In this document: in pieces, positions 51,365-60,884 of the stretch
Layout: the number at the start of each line of letters is the position of its first letter
Numbering within the stretch: position 1 is the first letter of the stretch
NCBI GenBank assembly: GCA_934695325.1
Contig: CAKUVD010000010.1
Coordinates: 79,879-143,878, forward strand
From: an uncultured Bacteroidales bacterium
GTDB lineage: Bacteria; Bacteroidota; Bacteroidia; Bacteroidales; UBA932
Direction of reading: 5' to 3'
DNA: 64,000 bases
The notes under the pieces: model-generated
What the model was told of the DNA's origin: nothing
Databases searched by the model: none
Seen by the model: only the letters and a program-made list of their open reading frames with translations
Position numbers and translations under genes: made by a program

Positions 51365-52096
51365 ATGAGACGTAAAGCATTACTTATAGCCAATCTGGAT
51401 GCCGTTGGCTCACAAAATGACATAAATAATTGGAAGAAATTTCTTCTAAGTGGTCGAGGTGGAGCTTGGAGAGAAAATGAAATAATGGTATTAACTAATC
51501 CTTCAAAAAACAGCTTAAATACCGTTCTTTGTTGTATAAAAAACAGTGGCTATGATTTTATAATTGTTGTATATGCTGGGCATGGTGGTTGGAAACGATC
51601 AACAATTTTAGAAATCAACCCAGATTGCGAAACGATAGGCGAAAGAGACCTAAAAGGATTGTCGTCTAGAGAAATCTTAATTCTTGATTGTTGTCGCGCC
51701 ACGAGTACAGAAACGTACATTCTTGATGAATTGCAATTGAAACTATTTTCTGATAGTATTCGTTCTGATATTCGTATCAGATATGATGCCAGAATATTGC
51801 AAGCAATTGAACAGCAGGTTACGTTATATGCGTGTGGCATAGGAGAATGTGCTTATTGTTCTAATAACGGAGGTTATTACACGAAAAACTTATTAACTCA
51901 AAGCGCCATAATCCCCCCTCATAATGAGTTCAAGACAATCAATCAAGCTCATACTGCTGCTGCGATAGCAACCACATTGGAAGTTTGGGAAAAAGAGAAG
52001 AAAAATCAACATCCAAATATATCTGTGGCAAGATGCCTTTCATCCCAGCAGCTAATTATTAGTATAGATACATCAAAGTACGGCATTGCTGAATGA
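51365..52096 (+). CDS. Caspase-like (peptidase C14-type) protein
   Basis: I start at the ATG at 51365, one base after the upstream stop; a TTG at 51353 is less likely. The 243-residue protein is a single caspase domain. The catalytic pair is visible: VVYAGHGGW (His73) and LILDCCRA (Cys110, D-C-C-R as in metacaspases). Before these is RRKALLIANLDAVG (the p20-like first strand) and later TLYACGIGECAY. No sensor, TPR or other domain is fused, so the membrane protein or a host factor must supply recognition. Caspase-like proteases act in several bacterial abortive-infection systems (for example with gasdermins). A defence role is inferred. Confidence 0.8.
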   Translation: MRRKALLIANLDAVGSQNDINNWKKFLLSGRGGAWRENEIMVLTNPSKNSLNTVLCCIKNSGYDFIIVVYAGHGGWKRSTILEINPDCETIGERDLKGLSSREILILDCCRATSTETYILDELQLKLFSDSIRSDIRIRYDARILQAIEQQVTLYACGIGECAYCSNNGGYYTKNLLTQSAIIPPHNEFKTINQAHTAAAIATTLEVWEKEKKNQHPNISVARCLSSQQLIISIDTSKYGIAE

Positions 52097-52183
52097 CGTA
52101 GGGAAATAATCGTATAGAGAACCAACTACTAACCGATAAGAACAATTTACTCGATAACGATACCCAATTAACTCAAACAAACC

Positions 52184-53563
52184 ATGCACCAATTCAAAGA
52201 CATTCAAATAGCCGTGGCCGGCACCGGATACGTAGGCCTCAGCATCTCGACACTCCTCTCACAGCATCACAAGGTGACAGCTGTGGACATAATCCCCGAG
52301 AAAGTCGAGAAAATCAACAACCGTATCAGTCCCATTCAGGACGAATATATTGAGAAATACTTCCGAGGCGAATTTGGGGACTACGAGAAGACCGGTGGCC
52401 CGAGCAAGTTGAACCTTACCGCCACTCTTGACGGTGCAGCAGCCTACAAGGACGCCGACTTCGTGGTGATAGCCGCCCCGACCAACTACGATCCCGAAAA
52501 GAACTACTTCGACACCCACTGCATAGAGGATGTCATAGACCTTGTTCTCAGCGTCAACCCGGACGCCGTGATGGTCATCAAGTCAACCATCCCTGTCGGC
52601 TACACCCGCAGCCTCTACGTCAAGTATGCCCTGAAGTTCCTCACTGATCCGGCACTCCAAGGCAAGAAGTTCAACCTGCTTTTCTCCCCGGAATTCCTCC
52701 GCGAGAGCAAGGCTCTCTACGACAACCTCTATCCGTCAAGGATCATTGTCGGCTATCCCGATATCCTCCCCTCCGACCAAAACAAGAAGTGGGACGAGGA
52801 GAACGCCGCCATCAACGCCATAGGCAATCCAGAGGCCAAGGAATATGCAAGGACGTTCGCCGGACTTCTTCAGGAGGGCGCGACCAAGGAGAACATCGAC
52901 ACGCTCTTCATGGGCATGAAAGAGGCGGAGGCGGTAAAACTCTTCGCCAACACCTACCTCGCCCTGCGTGTTAGCTACTTCAATGAACTGGACACATACG
53001 CTGAAATCAAAGGTCTTGACACGCAGGCCATCATCAAAGGCGTTGGGCTTGACCCGCGAATCGGCACTCACTACAACAACCCATCCTTCGGCTACGGCGG
53101 CTACTGTCTCCCGAAGGACACCAAGCAGCTCCTGGCAAACTACAAGGATGTTCCAGAAAACCTGATTCAGGCGATCGTCGAATCGAACAGCACGAGGAAA
53201 GACTTCATCGCCGACGCCGTGCTTCACAAGGCAGGCTACTACAGCAGCAACGGCCAGTGGGACAGCTCTAAAGAGCACACATGCGTGATAGGCGTATATC
53301 GCTTGACAATGAAGTCCAACTCCGACAACTTCCGACAGAGCTCGATTCAGGGCGTGATGAAGCGCATCAAGGCCAAGGGTGCGGAGATCATAATCTACGA
53401 ACCGACACTTGAGGACGGCACGACATTCTTCGGCTCCACAGTCGTAAATAACATTGACGAATTCAAGTCCAGGAGTCACGCCATCATTGCAAACCGCTAT
53501 GACTCATGCCTTGATGATGTGAAGGACAAGGTATATACTAGAGATATTTTCAGGAGAGACTAG
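52184..53563 (+). CDS. UDP-glucose/nucleotide-sugar 6-dehydrogenase
   Basis: A 459-residue dehydrogenase. The Rossmann loop [10 protein letters not shown] is at 11-20, then VIAAPTNYD, the catalytic-lysine region [12 protein letters not shown], and the nucleophile cysteine in [14 protein letters not shown]. The C-terminal domain is the UDP-binding part. It oxidises UDP-glucose to UDP-glucuronate (or a similar sugar) for capsule. The gene starts 87 nt after the caspase-like gene and is followed by an epimerase 2 nt later. GC-richer than the preceding pair, closer to the chromosome average. Confidence 0.9.
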   Translation: MHQFKDIQIAVAGTGYVGLSISTLLSQHHKVTAVDIIPEKVEKINNRISPIQDEYIEKYFRGEFGDYEKTGGPSKLNLTATLDGAAAYKDADFVVIAAPTNYDPEKNYFDTHCIEDVIDLVLSVNPDAVMVIKSTIPVGYTRSLYVKYALKFLTDPALQGKKFNLLFSPEFLRESKALYDNLYPSRIIVGYPDILPSDQNKKWDEENAAINAIGNPEAKEYARTFAGLLQEGATKENIDTLFMGMKEAEAVKLFANTYLALRVSYFNELDTYAEIKGLDTQAIIKGVGLDPRIGTHYNNPSFGYGGYCLPKDTKQLLANYKDVPENLIQAIVESNSTRKDFIADAVLHKAGYYSSNGQWDSSKEHTCVIGVYRLTMKSNSDNFRQSSIQGVMKRIKAKGAEIIIYEPTLEDGTTFFGSTVVNNIDEFKSRSHAIIANRYDSCLDDVKDKVYTRDIFRRD

Positions 53564-53565
53564 CG

Positions 53566-54642
53566 ATGGTAGAATATAATATATCACTTGATGGCAAGAC
53601 AGTTCTCGTGACTGGGGCTGCCGGTTTTATTGGCTGCAATCTCGTAAAGAGGCTGCTCAAAGAATTTAAAACCATCAAGGTCATCGGAGTAGATTCCATC
53701 ACTGATTACTACGATGTCAATATCAAATACGGGCGTCTGAAGGAAATCGAAAACCTCGGCAAAGACTGGACTTTCGTCAAAGCAAACATTGCCGATAAAG
53801 CCGCTGTCAATGAACTTTTTGAAAAGTATCACTTCTCCGTGGTTGTCAATCTTGCAGCTCAGGCCGGAGTTCGATACAGTATCACAAATCCTGATGCCTA
53901 CATCGAGAGCAACCTTATAGGATTCTATAACATCCTTGAAGCTTGCCGCCATCACGAAGTCGAGCACCTTGTATATGCCTCATCTTCAAGTGTCTATGGC
54001 TCGAACAAGAAAGTTCCATACTCAACAGATGACAAGGTGGATAATCCTGTGAGCCTCTATGCCGCCACGAAGAAAAATAACGAACTGATGGCACATGCCT
54101 ACAGCAAGTTGTACAATATCCCATCTACAGGTCTACGCTTCTTCACGGTTTACGGCCCAGCAGGACGACCTGATATGGCCTACTTCGGTTTCACGAATAA
54201 GCTGGTCAAAGGCGAAAAGATAAAGATCTTCAACTATGGTAACTGCAAGCGTGATTTCACCTATGTGGACGACATCGTTGAAGGGGTTGTCCGTGTGATG
54301 CAGCACGCTCCTGAAAAGAAGACAGGAGAAGACGGGCTTCCTATCCCACCATATAAGGTCTACAACATAGGCAACAACCATCCTGAAAACCTGCTTGAAT
54401 TCGTCAATATCCTTCAGGAAGAACTTGTCAGAGCTGGGATCCTTCCTCAAGACTATGATTTCAATGCCCACAAGGAACTCGTCCCGATGCAGCCAGGCGA
54501 TGTTCCTGTTACTTATGCTGACACCACACCATTGGAGCAGGATTTTGGGTTTAGGCCGAATACTGATTTGAGGCATGGACTGAGGGCTTTTTCAGAATGG
54601 TATTGCAAGTATTATCAGATGAGAGAAGATAATAACCATTGA
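53566..54642 (+). CDS. NAD-dependent sugar epimerase, probably UDP-glucuronate 4-epimerase
   Basis: A 358-residue short-chain dehydrogenase. NAD loop TGAAGFIGCNL at 17-27, catalytic serine region SSSSVYGSNKKVPYS, YAATKKNNE with the Y-x3-K pair, and RFFTVYGPAGRPDMA. This last block and the pairing with the UDP-glucose dehydrogenase match UDP-glucuronate 4-epimerases that supply galacturonate. Start 2 nt after the preceding stop. A UDP-glucose 4-epimerase is the main alternative. Confidence 0.85.
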   Translation: MVEYNISLDGKTVLVTGAAGFIGCNLVKRLLKEFKTIKVIGVDSITDYYDVNIKYGRLKEIENLGKDWTFVKANIADKAAVNELFEKYHFSVVVNLAAQAGVRYSITNPDAYIESNLIGFYNILEACRHHEVEHLVYASSSSVYGSNKKVPYSTDDKVDNPVSLYAATKKNNELMAHAYSKLYNIPSTGLRFFTVYGPAGRPDMAYFGFTNKLVKGEKIKIFNYGNCKRDFTYVDDIVEGVVRVMQHAPEKKTGEDGLPIPPYKVYNIGNNHPENLLEFVNILQEELVRAGILPQDYDFNAHKELVPMQPGDVPVTYADTTPLEQDFGFRPNTDLRHGLRAFSEWYCKYYQMREDNNH

Positions 54643-54709
54643 GCCGCTCTCGATAGATTTATAGAATCATAACAAATAGCATGAACTAACATAAAATTGA
54701 TGATAGTCA

Positions 54710-55774
54710 ATGAAAATAGGATTAATAACATTTCATGACACGACAAATTTTGGTTCCCTGCTTCAAACATATGGATTATATAAGAAAGTAGTGGAATTAG
54801 GCTTTGATATTGATGTTATAAACTATCAATGTAAGAGCATTGTACGGAGAGAAATACCACAACCTTTTAAATTGTTCCAAAGTCCGAAAAAAATCATCAA
54901 GGATTTGCTGATTGGTTCTGTAAATCGCCGAAAACATAGAGCATTATTGAGATTTCTACAGGATAACATGACTTTGAGTCCAATTTGTAACTTGGACACC
55001 GTAAGTAATATCTCGTCCAATTACGACAAACTGATTATAGGAAGTGATATTGTCTGGGGCATGGATATAACAGAAGGAGACTTGACATACTTTCTTAATT
55101 TTGAAACCAACAGATATAAAAAAAACGCTTTTTCCTCATCAATCGGCAATCCTTGGAGTGAACAAGATAAAATGAAGATAAAGCCCTTATTAAAGGATTT
55201 TAACTATATCGCTGTTAGGGAGGATGAATCGGCAGATTGGGTCGAAGAACTAACTGGTAAACGCCCTGAAGTTGTTTGTGATCCTACAATGTTAATCAAT
55301 AGTGATGAATGGCTTAAATTTACATATCAAAGAGAAGATAAAAAAAACTATGTTTTAGTTTATTTTGATAACAATAATGGCGATTGTCTGTCATCTGCCA
55401 TCAGTTTTGCTAAAGCTCATAATCTGAAAGTTAAATACATAAACTATGGCTTACCTAAAAGAGGCGTCCAGAATATAATGCCGACTTCACTAGAAGATTT
55501 TCTATCTTTAATTAATGATGCCGCTGAAGTCATTACTGCTTCTTATCATGGGATGTTGTTTTCTATCTATTTCAACAAGCAATTCATTTACTATAATCGT
55601 GCACATAAATCTCGGATGAATACTCTTGCTCGAAGGATGAATGTCCAAGATTGCGATGGAGAAGGAAAAGATATCCTTCAAATTCCTGAAATTAATTATT
55701 CGTTGGTAAATAAATCCGTGGAAGCATACAGGTCGTATTCTGTTAAATGTTTAAAAGATTTGCTTCAGTTATGA
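54710..55774 (+). CDS. Polysaccharide pyruvyl transferase family protein
   Basis: A 354-residue protein with the PF04230 opening (KIGLITFHDTTNFGSLLQTYG) and later blocks DKLIIGSDIVWG and AAEVITASYHGMLFSIYF. It is predicted to add pyruvate ketal groups to capsule sugars from phosphoenolpyruvate. From here onward the locus is AT-rich. Its stop overlaps the next start by 4 nt (ATGA), and a Fe-S protein next door is a frequent partner of this family in capsule loci. Confidence 0.88.
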   Translation: MKIGLITFHDTTNFGSLLQTYGLYKKVVELGFDIDVINYQCKSIVRREIPQPFKLFQSPKKIIKDLLIGSVNRRKHRALLRFLQDNMTLSPICNLDTVSNISSNYDKLIIGSDIVWGMDITEGDLTYFLNFETNRYKKNAFSSSIGNPWSEQDKMKIKPLLKDFNYIAVREDESADWVEELTGKRPEVVCDPTMLINSDEWLKFTYQREDKKNYVLVYFDNNNGDCLSSAISFAKAHNLKVKYINYGLPKRGVQNIMPTSLEDFLSLINDAAEVITASYHGMLFSIYFNKQFIYYNRAHKSRMNTLARRMNVQDCDGEGKDILQIPEINYSLVNKSVEAYRSYSVKCLKDLLQL

Positions 55775-56979
55775 TTGAAATATGCAAATACGATGAATGT
55801 ACTGGTTGCTCTGTTTGCCGTGATGTGTGTCCTAGACATTGTATTACAATGATAGCCGATGAAATGGATGCTTGCCACCCATTTGTCAATAATGATATAT
55901 GTATTGATTGTAACCTTTGTCGTAAATCTTGTCCGAACAATAGAAAACTTGAATATAATTATCCACAAAAAGTCTGGGCAGCATGGAGCAATGATCCCAA
56001 AGTCCGATTAACCTCAGCTTCTGGTGGTATTGCCTGTGAACTATATAAGTACTGGCTTCGCATTGGCGGTGTGGCTGCTGGAGTAGTGTATGAACGTCAC
56101 GAGGGATGCCATTTCGTCTTGATCGAAGACGAGAATCTACTTAAAGATGTGCAAAACTCGAAATATACATTTAGCGACACCGCTGGTATTTATAAGGCTG
56201 TAAGGGAAAAATTACAGTCTGATGTTCCGGTTCTTTTCGTTGGTGTGCCTTGTCAGGTTGCAGGTCTATATGGTTTCTTGAAGAGAACCTATTCAAATTT
56301 GACAACTATCGATATTATCTGTCATGGAATGCCTCCATCCGCATATCTTGAACAGCATATATCAAGAATAGAAAAGAGGCGAAAAGAGCATGCAGATAAA
56401 CTGTTCTTCCGCGATCCAAAGTACTATACATATACATTTACATTTACATTATATAATGTCGCCTCTAAATTATTCTATAAAAGGAAGGTGTTAGGCACTG
56501 ATAATTATCAGTTAGGGTATCATCGAGCTTTAATTTATCGCAAGAATTGTTATCAATGTCATTATGCACGTAATGAAAGAATAAGCGATTTGACTTTGGG
56601 GGATTTTTCCGGTTTGGGAAAACTTGCACCTTTTGAAGGGGATATACATAATGTTAGTTGCGTTTTGCAGAATACAGACAAAGGCGCGTCTTTACTATCG
56701 GAACTCGGTAATAAAATATACAAAGAAGAACGTCCGATAGATGAAGCGTTAAAATACGAAACCCAACTGCATAGTCCTTCTGTCAAGCATCCGTCTCGAA
56801 AAGTTTTCGAGACGGAATACAAGAGAAATAAAGACTTTGAAAGAGCCGCAGGTGCTTCATTGAAGCAAGATAAAAGGAGTGCATTAATTACTAAACTTAC
56901 GATAGGAATGAAGAAAGCCGTTCGTATAGTTTTGCCAGAGATGCTAATACTACAATTTAGAAGATTATTAGCAAGATAG
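55771..56979 (+). CDS. F420 hydrogenase/dehydrogenase beta-subunit-like Fe-S protein
   Basis: I start at ATG 55771 (MIEICKYDEC), an ATGA overlap; an ATG at 55747 is in frame but overlaps more. Two 4Fe-4S ferredoxin clusters are visible at the N-terminus (CTGCSVCRDVCP and CIDCNLCRKSCP), followed by the FrhB N- and C-terminal domains (SASGGIACELYKYW; CYQCHYARNERISDLTLGDFSG). In capsule loci this protein accompanies pyruvyl transferases, presumably reducing or oxidising a sugar; its electron donor is not known. Confidence 0.87.
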   Translation: MIEICKYDECTGCSVCRDVCPRHCITMIADEMDACHPFVNNDICIDCNLCRKSCPNNRKLEYNYPQKVWAAWSNDPKVRLTSASGGIACELYKYWLRIGGVAAGVVYERHEGCHFVLIEDENLLKDVQNSKYTFSDTAGIYKAVREKLQSDVPVLFVGVPCQVAGLYGFLKRTYSNLTTIDIICHGMPPSAYLEQHISRIEKRRKEHADKLFFRDPKYYTYTFTFTLYNVASKLFYKRKVLGTDNYQLGYHRALIYRKNCYQCHYARNERISDLTLGDFSGLGKLAPFEGDIHNVSCVLQNTDKGASLLSELGNKIYKEERPIDEALKYETQLHSPSVKHPSRKVFETEYKRNKDFERAAGASLKQDKRSALITKLTIGMKKAVRIVLPEMLILQFRRLLAR

Positions 56980-56987
56980 AATACGAT

Positions 56988-58538
56988 ATGGTAGTCAATC
57001 AAAATTCGAGATTAGTAAAGAATACTATATTTCTCTCTGTCAGAATGATATTTGTGATGTTTGTGTCACTATATACATCACGAGTCTTTCTTCATGCATT
57101 GGGTGTCGAGGATTTTGGAATCAATAATGTGGTCTGTGGCTTTGTTTCGATGTTTAGTTTTCTGAACACTTCATTAGCTAATGGCATTCAACGGTTCTAT
57201 AACTCAGAAATGAGCGCATCTGGTGATGATGGTGTGAATGCGGTTTACAACACATCCTTATTTATCCAAGGGTGTATAGCAATCATTATTATAATCCTTC
57301 TAGAAACTGTAGGTTTATGGTACATAAATAATAAGATGGTTATACCTATCGACCGTATGAACACAGCCATATGGATATACCAATTCAGTGTAATATCATC
57401 GGTGATAGTCATCATGCAGACTCCTTTTTCCGCCGTCGTTATGGCTTATGAAAAAATGAATTACTATGCTGTTGTTGGCATAGTGGATGTCTTATTGAAG
57501 TTGACGCTAGCCTTGACAATTCCTTATGTAAAAGGAGATCATCTATTATTCTATGGGGCTATTATGTTATGCATATCCATCATATCGTTAATCATGTATG
57601 TTGGATATGCAAAATTTAAATTCAAGCCTATAGTCATTAATTTCAGAATCCAGAGTGGTCTTCTTAAGAGAATGATTGCCTTTTCCGGATGGAATTTCTT
57701 TGGGACATTTGCCTGTATGGCGCGTGAACAAGGACTGAATATGGTGCTTAATTTATTTTTTGGTCCAGTTGTGAATGCCGCGCGAGGAATAGCATATCAA
57801 GTCTCATCTGCATTGCAGGGTTTTGTCTCAAATGTTAGTGTGGCAGCCAAACCACAGATGGTATCTTCTTATGCAGAAGGAAATAAAGAGCGTACCCTTG
57901 GCTTAATGTATAGCATGAGTAAGTTGAGTTTTTTCATCCTCTACATTATGGCCATACCCGTATGTCTTGAGATAGACTATATCTTACGAATATGGTTAGG
58001 AGATGTTGTTCCTGAGCATACGGCTAACTTTGTGGTATTGGTTATACTTGCAAATTTTATGAATAACCTTAATGCTCCTTTGTCAAACGTCGTCTATGCA
58101 ACTGGAGAGATGCGAAACTATGAAGTCACATTCGGGATTTTAAATATTATGATAATACCTGTCGCATATATAGCCTTAAGAATAGGATGCCCTCCAGAAG
58201 CTGCTTTTGTCTCTTATTTTGCAATGGCAATTCTTGTGCAGGTTGCAAGTTTATTAGTTCTCCGAACGATTACGAGTATATCTTTAAAGAATTATTTTTT
58301 TAAGTTATGTTGTCCGCTTGTGGTCTTTTCAGTTGTTGCTTTGCCTTTGCCTTATCTCACATATTTATTATTGCCTTCTGGATTTTTCAGATTGACGTCC
58401 GTTACTGTCATGACCATCATAGTTTCTTCTGTCCTGTTTTATTGGATAGGATTGAATCTAAAGGAAAAAGAAATTGTAGTAAATTATATTCATAAGATTA
58501 GCGAACATGGCGTTAAGAAATATTTTAAAATCCGATAA
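56988..58538 (+). CDS. Wzx-type polysaccharide flippase
   Basis: A 516-residue membrane protein with about twelve to fourteen spans and the MATE/polysaccharide exporter plan (LVKNTIFLSVRMIFVMFVSLYTSRVFLHALG at the start). RSFFHALGVEDFGINNVV-like turn and the central FGTFACMAREQGLNMVLN loop are typical of Wzx/RfbX proteins. It flips undecaprenyl-linked repeat units across the inner membrane. It overlaps the polymerase gene by 32 nt. Confidence 0.88.
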   Translation: MVVNQNSRLVKNTIFLSVRMIFVMFVSLYTSRVFLHALGVEDFGINNVVCGFVSMFSFLNTSLANGIQRFYNSEMSASGDDGVNAVYNTSLFIQGCIAIIIIILLETVGLWYINNKMVIPIDRMNTAIWIYQFSVISSVIVIMQTPFSAVVMAYEKMNYYAVVGIVDVLLKLTLALTIPYVKGDHLLFYGAIMLCISIISLIMYVGYAKFKFKPIVINFRIQSGLLKRMIAFSGWNFFGTFACMAREQGLNMVLNLFFGPVVNAARGIAYQVSSALQGFVSNVSVAAKPQMVSSYAEGNKERTLGLMYSMSKLSFFILYIMAIPVCLEIDYILRIWLGDVVPEHTANFVVLVILANFMNNLNAPLSNVVYATGEMRNYEVTFGILNIMIIPVAYIALRIGCPPEAAFVSYFAMAILVQVASLLVLRTITSISLKNYFFKLCCPLVVFSVVALPLPYLTYLLLPSGFFRLTSVTVMTIIVSSVLFYWIGLNLKEKEIVVNYIHKISEHGVKKYFKIR

Positions 58539-59799
58539 GTTGCTATTGGTGACTTACATAATACTTATTGCTCTACTATTGTTCGCTAGAGATGTGTTAA
58601 GTGTCAGCGTAGGTAAAAATGTGTTCATAGTGCTCGTGATTGTATTCTCATTTATGATGAAATACGAAAATCTGTTATCATTGATACTTTTTACGCTGCC
58701 GTTAATGTGGGGATTACCCGGAAACTATTTTTTGCCTATATGGTGTTTATTAGTGTCGTACCATCAGATTCAGCATAAGTCTTTTCGTGTTTCCACATTA
58801 TATTTTTGGCTCCTTATTGTAATTTGGGAGATTACTATCTCCGGTTTTTATCCTTTTCAATCGTCTGTTATAAGCTATTTGGGATATTTCTCCGCATTGT
58901 TTTTAACATTTTTTCTAATTGCGGAGAATAGAAATATCGATTACAAGACACCGATATTGTGCTTTTGTATAGGATGCTGTGTTTTGCTTGGAGTTATTCT
59001 TATAATGTATTTAAATAATCCTGCAACGATGTATACGGACGGTGATGTCCGTATGGGGGGTGATATGTATATTGAACAATCAGGAATGACACTAAAGACA
59101 AATGCCAATAATATTGGATATATATCAGCCGCATCGCTTGCTTGCACATTCGCGATGTTTTATTATAGAAAAATAAAGCTCTTTATGTTCTTTGCTTTAG
59201 CAGGAGTGTCTTTTGTATGTGGAATATTCAGTGTTTCCAGAACGTGGGCATTATCATTGGTCCTTCTGCTTATGATATATTTTATATTCCAAAAAAAGAA
59301 TAAGAAGAGCGGATATATAATGCTGTGTGTGGTTGTGCTATTGGGGATTTACTATTTTTCCAAAAATCCCGTTATGCTAGATGCGTTTATATCAAGATTT
59401 ACGGGAGATAACATTGAAACTGGAGGTGAACGTACAGTATTGTTCTCACTATATAATCAATTCTTGTCTGACCATCCAATTAATCTTGTTTTTGGTACAA
59501 GTGCTCAACTATATAAAGAAGTAACTGGTATTTATCATTCTACTCATAATAGTTTGCAACAGATTTGGATGAGCTATGGAATTATAGGTTTCATATTAAT
59601 ATTAACGTGTTATTTAATCTCGTTGAAGAAGAATTGGGCCAAGAATGAATATATGGCTTGCATGCCAATGTTAATTATTGTGTTCTTTCTACAGACCATC
59701 CAGATATTGAATCCTTATAATGGTTTGTATCCTGTAATAACTGCTTTCTTTATAATGAAGATGGTTAAACAAGATCAAGTTTTAGTTGGAGCAAGATGA
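58507..59799 (+). CDS. O-antigen/capsule polymerase (Wzy-like)
   Basis: A 430-residue protein with ten to eleven predicted spans and a large periplasmic loop. The HN motif of Wzy polymerases appears as STHNSLQQIWMSYG near 350. It joins repeat units in the periplasm. Sequence is otherwise very divergent, as usual for Wzy. It overlaps wzx by 32 nt and the next gene by 4 nt. Confidence 0.82.
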   Translation: MALRNILKSDKLLLVTYIILIALLLFARDVLSVSVGKNVFIVLVIVFSFMMKYENLLSLILFTLPLMWGLPGNYFLPIWCLLVSYHQIQHKSFRVSTLYFWLLIVIWEITISGFYPFQSSVISYLGYFSALFLTFFLIAENRNIDYKTPILCFCIGCCVLLGVILIMYLNNPATMYTDGDVRMGGDMYIEQSGMTLKTNANNIGYISAASLACTFAMFYYRKIKLFMFFALAGVSFVCGIFSVSRTWALSLVLLLMIYFIFQKKNKKSGYIMLCVVVLLGIYYFSKNPVMLDAFISRFTGDNIETGGERTVLFSLYNQFLSDHPINLVFGTSAQLYKEVTGIYHSTHNSLQQIWMSYGIIGFILILTCYLISLKKNWAKNEYMACMPMLIIVFFLQTIQILNPYNGLYPVITAFFIMKMVKQDQVLVGAR

Positions 59800-60884
59800 G
59801 AATATTGTTTTATATCCACGGGATAACTGGCGGTGGTGGCGAGCATGTGTTGGCTACATTGGCTAATGAGTTTGTTAGGCAAGGTGAGGACGTTAGCATA
59901 GCAACTGACATCAATTCTCCTTTTGCCTATTCAATAGATGACGGTATTCACCTATATGATTTGTACAAAGGAACAAGCCATTTTAGCCATTGGACCTCAA
60001 GAATACGGAATTCTTTTTTATTGCGAAGAAATGTTCGCAGTATTGCTAAGGCTGACCGTCCGGATGTGATAGTCGCTTTCATGTCATCAATGGGTTGTAC
60101 TGTGATAATGTCAACACTCGGCTTGGGGATTCCTGTGGTTGTCTCTGAACACACTAATGTATCAAGAAAATTAGGTGAGGCATTAGACATAAAAAGAAAT
60201 ATCTTATATCCTTTGGCGACGTGTATCACAGTGCTTACTCATTATGATAGAAGTATATGGGTGAAAAAGTATCGCAATGTAGTTTATATGCCAAATCCGG
60301 TTTCTCTGAAAGAAGCGAATCCTAATATTAAAAAAGAGAAAACAGTCATAGCTGCCGGTAGAGTGAACCAATGGGAGATAAAAGGTTTTGATAATCTTAT
60401 AAGATGTTGGGCGAATATATGTCATGTCTATCCCGATTGGACTCTGAAAATAGCGGGGGATGCAGATAGTAAGTCCAAAGAGTATCTAAATGGACTTGCC
60501 CATGAACTTGGCTGCTGTAACTATGAGTTCCTTGGCTTTAGGAAAGATATTCATGAATTAATGTCTAGGTCAGAGGTGTTCTGTTTATCTTCACGTATAG
60601 AAGGATTACCAATGGTGCTTATTGAGGCTATGAGTGCAGGATGTTGTTGTGTTAGTTTTGATGTCATGACTGGCCCTAGAGAAATTATACAAGATGGCAA
60701 AAGCGGTCTCATCGCGAAAAATCAGAATAATGATGACTTGGTATTGTGTCTAAAAAAAGTGATTGGTAATGAAGAACTTCGTCGTAGATTAGCGGAAAAT
60801 GCGCCTCTGTCAATAAAAAAATACTCGACTGAGAGGGTTGTGAATCGTTGGTATATATTATTCAATAAAATATTAAAAAGATGA
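59796..60884 (+). CDS. GT4-family glycosyltransferase
   Basis: A 362-residue GT-B enzyme. The N-terminal domain begins with ILFYIHGITGGGGEHVLATLA, and the C-terminal domain has the GT4 E-x7-E signature in EGLPMVLIEAMSAG near 270, with TGPREIIQDGKSGLI as the nucleotide-binding tail. It transfers a sugar from a nucleotide donor to the growing lipid-linked repeat; specificity unknown. Starts with a 4-nt overlap to the polymerase. Confidence 0.9.
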   Translation: MRILFYIHGITGGGGEHVLATLANEFVRQGEDVSIATDINSPFAYSIDDGIHLYDLYKGTSHFSHWTSRIRNSFLLRRNVRSIAKADRPDVIVAFMSSMGCTVIMSTLGLGIPVVVSEHTNVSRKLGEALDIKRNILYPLATCITVLTHYDRSIWVKKYRNVVYMPNPVSLKEANPNIKKEKTVIAAGRVNQWEIKGFDNLIRCWANICHVYPDWTLKIAGDADSKSKEYLNGLAHELGCCNYEFLGFRKDIHELMSRSEVFCLSSRIEGLPMVLIEAMSAGCCCVSFDVMTGPREIIQDGKSGLIAKNQNNDDLVLCLKKVIGNEELRRRLAENAPLSIKKYSTERVVNRWYILFNKILKR

